Assembly: GCF_003932785.1 (NCBI RefSeq)
Contig: NZ_RQYT01000029.1
Coordinates: 1-36,602 of the forward strand
Direction: 5' to 3'
Length of the DNA: 36,602 nt
Origin: Arachnia propionica
GTDB lineage: Bacteria > Actinomycetota > Actinomycetes > Propionibacteriales > Propionibacteriaceae
Position numbers and translations under genes: made by a program. The notes under the pieces are model-generated. The model had not been told where the DNA came from. It saw nothing but the letters and a program-made list of their open reading frames with translations, and did no database searches. Positions 1 through 6,601 of the stretch are shown piece by piece; the stretch's first letter is position 1, and every line of letters starts with the position of its first letter.

Positions 1-361
1 GCAGCCACACGGGCTTGCCGCGAAGCGCCTTCATGTCGACCAGCCCACCGTCGATGTCCGTCGCAGTGAACTCCGGGGCCGCGTCGCCGACCCGCGGGGC
101 CGGCTGCACCCCCGCGATCTCCACCTGCGACATCGCCTCGCCCGTGGCCTGCGACTGCCCCTGGCCCCCGGGCTTGACCACCCACCACGTCGCGATCGCG
201 ATGGCGAAGGCCGCCACCAGCACCAGGGCGAGCTGGCCGAAGGTCGACGACCTCAGCCGCGCCCGCCACGCCGGCTCCCCCGCAGGTGTCCCCGTCTGTC
301 GTTGCGGGGTCGCCTCGTCGGTCTCCAGGAACTCCTCGACCTCATCCTCAGACGTAGGCAT
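1..361 (-). CDS. TlpA/ResA-like membrane-anchored thioredoxin (partial)
   Basis: This is the N-terminal 120 residues of a protein running off the left edge. A hydrophilic start (MPTSEDEVEE) is followed by one membrane segment at about residues 42-60, a Gly/Gln-rich linker, and then PRVGDAAPEFTATDIDGG...LRGKPVWL, the usual entry into a TlpA/ResA/AhpC-TSA thioredoxin fold. The CxxC motif should lie just beyond the edge, so catalysis cannot be checked. The expected role is extracytoplasmic reduction of apocytochrome cysteines before heme attachment, with electrons from CcdA. The ATG overlaps the ccsB stop by 14 bases, which indicates translational coupling as the last visible gene of the nrf-ccs operon. 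The fold call is firm; ResA rather than another TlpA-type reductase is inferred from context. Confidence 0.82.
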   Translation of the reverse strand, partial: MPTSEDEVEEFLETDEATPQRQTGTPAGEPAWRARLRSSTFGQLALVLVAAFAIAIATWWVVKPGGQGQSQATGEAMSQVEIAGVQPAPRVGDAAPEFTATDIDGGLVDMKALRGKPVWL

Positions 362-1265
362 GGAGGCCTCCGAAGAACATGTTGCCGAGGTAGGTGAACA
401 CGACCGCGACGAAGCCGAGGATCAGCAGCCACGCCGACTTCGAGCCCCGCCAGCTGCGGGTCACCCTGGCGTGCAGGTAGGCGCCGTAGATGAGCCACGT
501 CACCAGCGCCGAGGTCTCCTTCGGATCCCAGCCCCAGTACCGACCCCACGCCACGTTCGCCCAGATCGAACCGAGGATCAGCATGAGCGTGAGCATCGGG
601 AAGACGACGACGGTGGCCTTGTAGCCGAGCTCGTCCAGGGCATCCCGGCTCGGCCAACCACGCCACGTGACGTGCGGGGCGAGCAGGAACATCACCGCCG
701 CAGCGAACGACACCACGGCCGCGCCATACCCGACGGCCGCCGTGATGACGTGCAGGGTCAGCAGGGGCGAGTTCCGCAGCGCCGGCATGAGCGGGTTCGG
801 CTGGTAGGACATCGTCGAGGCGTAGATGAGCATCGCCAGGATGACCGGCATCGTGATGATGGCCATCGTCCGGATCCGATGACGCCACTCGAAGTACACC
901 TGCGCCAGCAGCATCCCCCACGCGAACGAGAGCGCGAACTCGTAGTGGTTGCTGAACGGGGCGTGTCCCGTCGCGATCATCCTCGTCACCAACGCCCCGG
1001 TGAGCAGCAGCAACGCCAGCAGGGTCAGCTTCGTCGCCCACCAGGTGATGGTGAAGCGACGCGAGGCCACGTGCCGCGACCCGCCCGTCACCGTCACCTC
1101 GCCCTCCCCCACGACGACACCGTCACTCGTCACCGACACCTTCGCCGGGGTCGGGGCGGGGTTCCTGGCCATCCGCGCCGCCAGCACCGCCCCGAAGTAG
1201 GCGACGGTGGCGACGACGGTCAGGGCCGTCGTGATGAGCAGCAGGGCCTGCGAGTACTCAATCAT
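348..1265 (-). CDS. ccsB: Cytochrome c biogenesis protein CcsB (CcsA-type heme handling subunit)
   Basis: The 305-residue multi-pass membrane protein carries the tryptophan-rich heme-handling motif WGRYWGWDPKETSALVTW near its C-terminus, characteristic of the CcmC/CcmF/CcsA superfamily. Conserved histidines lie in NHYEFAL, LLTLHVITAAVGYG and YLHARV. With ResB it forms the System II synthase that moves heme across the membrane and attaches it to CxxCH motifs. The ATG at 1265-1263 is chosen because it overlaps the resB stop (ATGATTGA arrangement). An in-frame upstream start would add only six residues and lie inside resB. A hydrophilic loop at about residues 35-75 is a little longer than I would expect. 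Its position after resB confirms the assignment. Confidence 0.95.
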   Translation of the reverse strand: MIEYSQALLLITTALTVVATVAYFGAVLAARMARNPAPTPAKVSVTSDGVVVGEGEVTVTGGSRHVASRRFTITWWATKLTLLALLLLTGALVTRMIATGHAPFSNHYEFALSFAWGMLLAQVYFEWRHRIRTMAIITMPVILAMLIYASTMSYQPNPLMPALRNSPLLTLHVITAAVGYGAAVVSFAAAVMFLLAPHVTWRGWPSRDALDELGYKATVVVFPMLTLMLILGSIWANVAWGRYWGWDPKETSALVTWLIYGAYLHARVTRSWRGSKSAWLLILGFVAVVFTYLGNMFFGGLHAYV

Positions 1266-2703
1266 CGGTGGACTTCCTCTCATTCGTGGCGGCCAGTTGG
1301 GTGCTCACCCGTTCCACGAGGTCCGTGACGAAACGGGTGAAACCGGAGTCCTGGCGGTCGGGGGAGGCCATCTGGACCAGCGTCCCCTCCCCAGCCTCCG
1401 ACACCCGCAGCCACAGCCGCTGGTGCCGGAAGAACATCGTCATACAGGTCCCGACGACCAGGAGGGCGAACCCCGCCCACACGATCGGGGTGCCGGGGTC
1501 GCGACGCAGGATCATCCCGGTGAACTGCTGCTCCCGCACGAAGGTGAGCGTGAACTCGCCCACCGCGGTGGGGGTCCCCATGTCGAGCAGGGAGGTGGCC
1601 ACAGGTGTGGTGGCCTCCCCGTCGTAGAGCTCGACCTTCACCTGGCCGGGCGCGATCCCCGTCGCCACCTGACCCGACGCGGATCCGATGACGTAGAGGA
1701 CCTTGCCGCCCGTGAGCGGCACGTTGCCGTAGGTGAGGGTCTTGTCCTGGGTGCTCCACTCCAACGGCACCCCGCCGTCGAGGACGACCTCCCCGGATGC
1801 GTCGGTCACCGTCATCACGGCGGCGACCCCGAAGTAGGCCTGGTGGAACATGAGGCCGCCGTGGCTGAGCGGCTCGTTGACCCGGACCTCCTGCTGCGCC
1901 ACCGTCTCGCCGCCCTCACGCAGCACCAGGTCGGCCACGTAGTCCTTCGGGGCGCCGTTGTCGTAGTAGGTGTCGCGGAACCCGGTGGCCTCCACCACGT
2001 ACCCGGTGCCGTGGCCGACCTCCCGGGGATGGCCGATGGTGAGGGTGAACTGCTCGTCGCGGAACCCCGCCACCGACGAGACGACGAAACCCGCCATGAT
2101 GACGACGAAGGCGACGTGGGCGAGGGCGGTGCCGAACGGCAGCCACGCGTGCCGGTCCATGTAGGCGCCCTGACCGTCAGGGATGACCCGCATGCCGTGA
2201 CGGCGGGCGTCCTCGACGATGAGATCGCGGGTCTCCTCGACCGGGCGGTCCGTGACGAAGCGGGTCCGCAACCGCGCCACGTCGAAGAACCGGGTCTTGA
2301 CCCGGGTGTGGGGGTGGCGGGCGGCCTTCCAGAGGATCGGGATCCGGTGGGTGGTGCAGGCGATGATGGATGCGGCCAGCAACCCCATGACGGTGAGGAA
2401 GACCACGGAGGAGAACATCGAGAAGAAGCCGAGGGCGTTGAGGATGGGGGTCCAGCCGCCGACGGTGGTGGCGACCTTCTCCAGCCAGGCGGCCTGCCGT
2501 TCGGGGTCCCCCGCGATGCTGGCCGGTTTCTGCGGCAGCAGCACCCCGATGAACGACAGCACGCCGGTGACGAGGATGAGGACGAGCCCGAAGGCCTTGT
2601 TGTGGAACAGGGCGTAGATCCCGTGCAGGAAACGCGCGGGGGACACGTCGAGGGGCTCGTCCAGCCCATCGGCGGCACCGGTACGGGGGGTGTCATCGCT
2701 CAT
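1258..2703 (-). CDS. resB: Cytochrome c biogenesis protein ResB (Ccs1)
   Basis: The 481-residue protein has the ResB/Ccs1 architecture: a cytoplasmic N-terminus, membrane helices at about residues 38-57, 88-115 and 168-190, a large extracytoplasmic domain, and a final helix (IVWAGFALLVVGTCMTMFF) before a short cytoplasmic tail. RFLHGIYALFHNKAFGLVLI and FRDEQFTLTIGHPREVGHGTG resemble actinobacterial ResB proteins. It partners CcsB in heme delivery and ligation to apocytochromes. It begins eight bases after the ccdA stop and overlaps ccsB by eight bases, so translation is probably coupled. The N-terminal 20 residues are polar and poorly conserved, so the start is less certain than the rest. Confidence 0.94.
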   Translation of the reverse strand: MSDDTPRTGAADGLDEPLDVSPARFLHGIYALFHNKAFGLVLILVTGVLSFIGVLLPQKPASIAGDPERQAAWLEKVATTVGGWTPILNALGFFSMFSSVVFLTVMGLLAASIIACTTHRIPILWKAARHPHTRVKTRFFDVARLRTRFVTDRPVEETRDLIVEDARRHGMRVIPDGQGAYMDRHAWLPFGTALAHVAFVVIMAGFVVSSVAGFRDEQFTLTIGHPREVGHGTGYVVEATGFRDTYYDNGAPKDYVADLVLREGGETVAQQEVRVNEPLSHGGLMFHQAYFGVAAVMTVTDASGEVVLDGGVPLEWSTQDKTLTYGNVPLTGGKVLYVIGSASGQVATGIAPGQVKVELYDGEATTPVATSLLDMGTPTAVGEFTLTFVREQQFTGMILRRDPGTPIVWAGFALLVVGTCMTMFFRHQRLWLRVSEAGEGTLVQMASPDRQDSGFTRFVTDLVERVSTQLAATNERKSTDD

Positions 2704-2711
2704 CGTTCACC

Positions 2712-3401
2712 TCAGATTCCGAATCCGGGCATCAGGCCCGCCAACCGCGAGAACATGTTCGTCACCATGAGGAATCCGACGATGACGAGGAGCGCGCCCG
2801 TGGCCAGCGAGATCGCCACGTGGTGTCGTCGGAACCAGTCGAAGTGCCTGGTCACCCGCGCCGACCCGAGGGCCACGGCGATGATGGGCAGCCCGAGGCC
2901 GAGACAGTAGGCCACCATGAGGGCCAGCCCCGACCACACCGTCGCGCTCGCCGTCGCCATGGCGAGGATGCCGCCGAGGACCGGCCCGATGCAGGGAGTC
3001 CACCCGGCGGCGAAGACCACGCCGATGAGCCCGGCCCGCACGGCGGAGGCGCGGCCGCCGGGCATGCGGGCGCGCACCACGGAGTCGAGGAACGGGATGC
3101 GCAGCAGCCCCGCCACGTGGAGGCCGAGGAAGACCAGCACCGCCCCGCCGAGGATGCGGGCGTGGTGGGCCCAGGGACCGATCGAGCGTCCGACGAGCCC
3201 CAGTGACGCCCACATGGCGATGAAGACGAGGGAGAAGCCCACGACGAAGGCGGTGGAGTTGGCGAGCGCGACCCGCCGGTCGACGTGACGCGGGTCGGAG
3301 CCGACGAGTTGCCCGACGAAGACGGGGACGATCGGCAGGAAGCACGGCGAGGCGAAGGACACGAGCCCAGCGAGGAGGGCCACCGGCACCGTCACCTCCA
3401 C
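2712..3401 (-). CDS. ccdA: Cytochrome c biogenesis protein CcdA (thiol-disulfide membrane transporter)
   Basis: The 229-residue, roughly six-helix protein has the two redox-active cysteines of the CcdA/DsbD-beta family: Cys20 in SFASPCFLPIVP and Cys137 in GWTPCIGPVLGG, each after a helix-breaking proline. CcdA passes reducing equivalents from cytoplasmic thioredoxin to extracytoplasmic TlpA/ResA proteins so that CxxCH cysteines stay reduced for heme ligation. It follows the TPR gene by three bases and precedes resB by eight. Its length is normal for the short CcdA form without fused thioredoxin domains, and the thioredoxin is supplied by the last gene of the operon. Confidence 0.95.
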   Translation of the reverse strand: MEVTVPVALLAGLVSFASPCFLPIVPVFVGQLVGSDPRHVDRRVALANSTAFVVGFSLVFIAMWASLGLVGRSIGPWAHHARILGGAVLVFLGLHVAGLLRIPFLDSVVRARMPGGRASAVRAGLIGVVFAAGWTPCIGPVLGGILAMATASATVWSGLALMVAYCLGLGLPIIAVALGSARVTRHFDWFRRHHVAISLATGALLVIVGFLMVTNMFSRLAGLMPGFGI

Positions 3402-3404
3402 GGC

Positions 3405-4262
3405 TCAGCCCTCGGAGGTCGGGGCGGCCGTGGGCGTGGCGAGTTTGCCGAGGTGGACGGAGACCTCCTTGGCGAGTTCGGAGTTCGGGTCGATCTCCAC
3501 CACCTTGTTCCACGCCTGACGTGCCCGTTCCGGGTCGGCGGGGGTGCGTGCCATGTAGAGGAAGCCGAGGCTGTACCAGGGTTCCTGACGGGTGGGGTCG
3601 AGCTCGGTGATCCGCAGCCAACGCTTCTCGGCGTCGTCGTAGCGGCTGGCGCCGTACTCGGCCGCGCCCATGCCGAGCAGGGCCTCGAGGTGGTCCGGGT
3701 CCTGGTCCAGGACCTGCTGCAGCAGGGGGATGGCCTCCTGGTACAGGGCCGCGTTGTAGTACATGGTGCTGAGTTGAAGCCGCGCGTCGATGTTGGCGGG
3801 GTCGGCCTCGATCTGGGCCTTGAGTTCGGCCTCCCGCTCCTTGTCGATCTTCTGGGCCTGGTCCAGCTCGGCGATGGCGGAGGCGTCGACGGGTGGATGG
3901 TTGCTGGGCATCCCCGCCATCGGCTGCTGGGGCTGGGGGCGTCCCGCCATCTGCACGATGATGACGATGGCGGCCGCGAGGAAGGCCACCAGGACGAGGT
4001 TGAGTCGGGACACCCCGGTCCGGCGTTCCAGCCCGGAGGTGCGGGCCGGTTTCGCGACCGGGGTGTCGTCGGCCTGTTCGTAGTCGGGCAGCAGATCCGC
4101 CAGGTCAGCCGCGTCCGCCTCCGACGGCGGCGTCTCCGGCGTGGCCGTGCCCTCGTCGAACTGGGCGAGTTGTCGGCTCGCCCAGTCCTTCAACGGGTCC
4201 GGGGCGGTGGCGAGGAACGCCTCGAGGTCCTTCCTCGTGAATCCTTGGCCTTCGTTCTCCAT
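3405..4262 (-). CDS. TPR-repeat membrane protein, CcmI/NrfG-like
   Basis: The 285-residue protein has a charged cytoplasmic N-terminus (about 1-80), one membrane helix at about 87-106 (LNLVLVAFLAAAIVIIVQMAG), and an extracytoplasmic part with tandem TPR units from about residue 145. Examples are the ARLQLSTMYYNAALYQEAIPLLQQ and WYSLGFLYMARTPADPERAR regions. CcmI/CycH and NrfG proteins use such TPR domains to hold apocytochrome c during heme attachment. Its position between nrfA and ccdA suggests a chaperone for the many CxxCH motifs of NrfA and NrfH. The topology and TPR call are visible; the partner is inferred from context. The ATG lies 32 bases after the nrfA stop. Confidence 0.8.
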   Translation of the reverse strand: MENEGQGFTRKDLEAFLATAPDPLKDWASRQLAQFDEGTATPETPPSEADAADLADLLPDYEQADDTPVAKPARTSGLERRTGVSRLNLVLVAFLAAAIVIIVQMAGRPQPQQPMAGMPSNHPPVDASAIAELDQAQKIDKEREAELKAQIEADPANIDARLQLSTMYYNAALYQEAIPLLQQVLDQDPDHLEALLGMGAAEYGASRYDDAEKRWLRITELDPTRQEPWYSLGFLYMARTPADPERARQAWNKVVEIDPNSELAKEVSVHLGKLATPTAAPTSEG

Positions 4263-4294
4263 CGCCCCGGTTCATTCCCATCTGTCGTGTGTGG

Positions 4295-5776
4295 TCAGTT
4301 CTCCTGCACCGGCATGTGGTTCTCGGCCTGGGCCGGCGGCTTGCTGTTCTCGACGACGACGCCGCGCAGCGCCAGCTGACCGGAGCGGGCCCAGTCGGTG
4401 GCCTGGTTGAGGATCGACACCGCGTACTGGGGAGCGTGGAAGCCACGCCCGTTCTCCGAGAAGGAGTAGTCGACGACGAACTGCGCCTTCCGCTGGTAGT
4501 CGCGTGCGAGGGCGAGCTGCTCCTCGGTGGCGCTGCCGTCGTTGGCGGCCGCGGTGATGTCCTTGATGAGCGCCTCGAGGGCCGTGAAGCTCACGTTGAG
4601 GGAGTTCTGCCAGGTGGTCTGGATCCCCTCGACGCGCTGCCTCATCTCATCCTCCGTGGAGTTGTGGCAGGTCAGGCAGGAGGCGTTGATGGACTCGTCG
4701 TTGACCATGGGGCTCATGATCTGGTGGTTCGACACCTTCGCCGCGCCGTTGCGCTGGTACGGCATGTGGCAGTCGGTGCAGGTCACACCGTTGGCGGCGT
4801 GGGTGCCCTGGGCCCAGGTCTCGTAGTCGGGGTGCTGGGCCTTGAGGGCGGGGGCGCCGCTCTCCGCGTGCTCGAAGTCCACCCAGCCGATCTCGTCGTA
4901 GTAGGCCATGGCGTCGTAGACGGTCAGTCCCTTGGCCCACGGGAAGGTCAGGGTCTTGCCCTCTCCCGCGAAGTAGTACTCGACGTGGCACTGGGCACAC
5001 ACGAACGTGCGCATCTCGAGGTTGGTCGCGTCGCGGTTGACGTCGTAGTCGGCGACGCCCTCGAGCGCCTTGACCTTCTTGATCCCCTCGATGAAGGCCG
5101 GGCGGGTGATGGTGAGTTCCATCGTCTTCGGGTCGTGGCAGTCGATGCAGGCGATGGTGGATCCGACGTGCTGGGCCGCGTCCTGGAAACTCATGGCGTT
5201 CATGGCGTGGAACCCGGCGGTGCGGTCGCCGTCACCGAGCTTGTCGTAGACCTCCGGCATGGATCCGTGGCAGTTGAGGCAAGTGCCGGGCTGCTTGAAC
5301 GGGTCCTTGGTGCGCTTGGTGTTGACCTGGTCGATGAAGGCCCATTCGTGGCCGCGCGGTGCGGTGTAGTCGACGGCGAAGGGGTAGCCGCGCCACATCA
5401 GCTGGGCCCTGGGCTCCATGTCGATGCGGGAGATGGTGTGCGTCTCCCGCGGGTCCTCGTCGGTGGGTTCGACCTTGACGAAGTCCCCGTCGGTGTCCTC
5501 AGCGGTCTTCTTGTACTGGTCGTAGTGGATGGGGAAGTTCCGCCCCCACACCGCCGGGTCGTAGGTGGTGTCGGTGAGTTCCACCACCTGGGTGAAGGGC
5601 TGCTTGGCCTCCTCCTTGCGTTGGAAGATGTTCGTCAACAGCCAAGTGAGCGCGGCGGCCGCCACCGCCACGAAGAGCAGGACGACGATGGGAACCCACC
5701 TCTTGCGGGGACCGGTCCATGTCGTGGGGGTCTTCGTCGTGGGCGGTGTGTCGTTGTTGTCAGTCGTGGAACTCAT
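4295..5776 (-). CDS. nrfA: Ammonia-forming cytochrome c nitrite reductase NrfA
   Basis: The 493-residue pentaheme enzyme reduces nitrite to ammonium with six electrons outside the membrane. It has an N-terminal anchor helix (about 27-50) instead of a cleaved signal. Five heme motifs are visible: CLNCH (166-170), CIDCH (210-214), CAQCH (260-264), CTDCH (333-337) and CLTCH (367-371). Family hallmarks are present, namely HVEYYF after heme 3 with the active-site tyrosine, KAQH at 312-315 and a histidine in QGTHAANG. The first, catalytic heme motif is CxxCH rather than the CxxCK of the classical enzyme, so a histidine replaces the usual lysine. The gene starts six bases after the nrfH stop, behind AGGAG. 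The identification is firm; kinetic effects of CxxCH cannot be read from sequence. Confidence 0.96.
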   Translation of the reverse strand: MSSTTDNNDTPPTTKTPTTWTGPRKRWVPIVVLLFVAVAAAALTWLLTNIFQRKEEAKQPFTQVVELTDTTYDPAVWGRNFPIHYDQYKKTAEDTDGDFVKVEPTDEDPRETHTISRIDMEPRAQLMWRGYPFAVDYTAPRGHEWAFIDQVNTKRTKDPFKQPGTCLNCHGSMPEVYDKLGDGDRTAGFHAMNAMSFQDAAQHVGSTIACIDCHDPKTMELTITRPAFIEGIKKVKALEGVADYDVNRDATNLEMRTFVCAQCHVEYYFAGEGKTLTFPWAKGLTVYDAMAYYDEIGWVDFEHAESGAPALKAQHPDYETWAQGTHAANGVTCTDCHMPYQRNGAAKVSNHQIMSPMVNDESINASCLTCHNSTEDEMRQRVEGIQTTWQNSLNVSFTALEALIKDITAAANDGSATEEQLALARDYQRKAQFVVDYSFSENGRGFHAPQYAVSILNQATDWARSGQLALRGVVVENSKPPAQAENHMPVQEN

Positions 5777-5782
5777 CTCTCC

Positions 5783-6280
5783 TCACCTCTCATGACCGAC
5801 GCCGTCGTGGCAGCGGATGCAGGACATCTGCTCGCCCTTGTGCTCGGAGCTGTTGTTGGCCTGCTCGACGTGGTTGCCGTGGCAGTCGATGCATGCGGCC
5901 TCGACGATCTCGCGGTTGTGGTCGCGGATCTTGATGTTCTCGGGGTAGTTCTCGAACGTGAACTTCAACGCATGCCAGAAGCCGTTGTCCGCCTTGTTCA
6001 CGTACTTCCCGACGATGTCGCCGTGCGGGGCGTGGCACGAGTTGCAGGTGGCCACGTCGTGGTGGGGCCCCTTCAGCCATCCCTCGTACTGCTCATTCAT
6101 GGCGTGGCAGTTGGCGCAGGTGGCGGGGTCGTCGCCGAGGTAGTCGGTGGCACCGGAGTAGTAGACCGTGAACGCCCCGACTCCCAGGATCATGCCAAGC
6201 AGGGCAGCGAGGGCAACACCCGTCCACCCCGTGAAGGCACGGGTGAATTCCTGCCACCTTGAGACGATGAAACGCTTCAT
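5783..6280 (-). CDS. nrfH: NrfH-type tetraheme quinol dehydrogenase, electron donor to NrfA
   Basis: The 165-residue NapC/NirT-family membrane cytochrome has an N-terminal helix (about 18-41) and four CxxCH motifs: CANCH (55-59), CNSCH (79-83), CIDCH (130-134) and CIRCH (154-158). It oxidises menaquinol and hands electrons to NrfA, forming the NrfHA complex. I chose the ATG at 6280 (MKRFIVSRWQ) because it has a purine-rich AGAGG upstream and the normal family length. The same frame stays open for a further 58 codons, but most of that stretch is inside a repeated MITE-like element and is not expected to be protein. It is the first gene of the nrf-ccs operon. Confidence 0.95.
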   Translation of the reverse strand: MKRFIVSRWQEFTRAFTGWTGVALAALLGMILGVGAFTVYYSGATDYLGDDPATCANCHAMNEQYEGWLKGPHHDVATCNSCHAPHGDIVGKYVNKADNGFWHALKFTFENYPENIKIRDHNREIVEAACIDCHGNHVEQANNSSEHKGEQMSCIRCHDGVGHER

Positions 6281-6344
6281 GGTGCCTCTTCTTCGAGTGC
6301 TCCTGGGGACGCCTCCGTCGTCCCATGACGACGGCTCCGACTGA

Positions 6345-6503
6345 GAGGGTGCGCGGATAGGCGCATCTACTGCGGTCGCCCCGGTGTCCCCCCTGGCTGT
6401 GTTGTCCTCCTCGAACGCACCACCCAGTGCGCTCTTCGTCGTCCGCCTTGCCATGAGGCCACCGTGACGATCCTCGTCACGATCCGCCTATCCGCGTACC
6501 CTC
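6345..6503 (-). repeat. MITE-like element, copy A
   Basis: A 159-bp sequence bounded by imperfect terminal inverted repeats (GAGGGTGCGCGGATAG at one end, CTATCCGCGTACCCTC at the other). Its reverse complement matches copy B at 10097-10254 over nearly the whole length with a few substitutions. It lies between the probable nrf promoter and the nrfH start, so it would be transcribed as part of the nrf 5' leader. It contains an internal hairpin (CGTGACGA, 3-base loop, TCGTCACG). No transposase is encoded, which suggests a non-autonomous element. No clear target duplication remains at this copy. Confidence 0.8.
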
Positions 6504-6553
6504 ATGTCTCCGACGCTAACACAGGGAGTCATCGCTGTCTCGAGAACCCCCGC

Positions 6554-6586
6554 AATATCACAGCGAGACAGGTTAGGTCAACCTAA
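6554..6586 (-). promoter_or_regulatory. Probable nrfH promoter with overlapping DtxR/IdeR-like iron box
   Basis: On the minus strand the 19-mer TTAGGTTGACCTAACCTGT (6586-6568) matches the DtxR/IdeR consensus TTAGGTTAGGCTAACCTAA at 14 of 19 positions, including both TTAGGT and CTAACCT arms. Within it lies TTGACC (6581-6576) as a -35, followed after 16 bases by GATATT (6559-6554) as a weak -10. Overlap of box and -35 is the arrangement expected for iron-dependent repression. The downstream operon makes nine-heme NrfHA, so iron control would be sensible. The box is visible; the regulator binding it is inferred and is not encoded here. Confidence 0.5.
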
Positions 6587-6601
6587 AGACATTGGCGCAC
6601 G

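Noticed and set aside
6281-6454. A 58-residue N-terminal extension of NrfH in the same open frame
   Set aside because: Most of it lies in the MITE-like repeat, whose other copy is not coding, and the family starts at MKRF with a ribosome-binding site.
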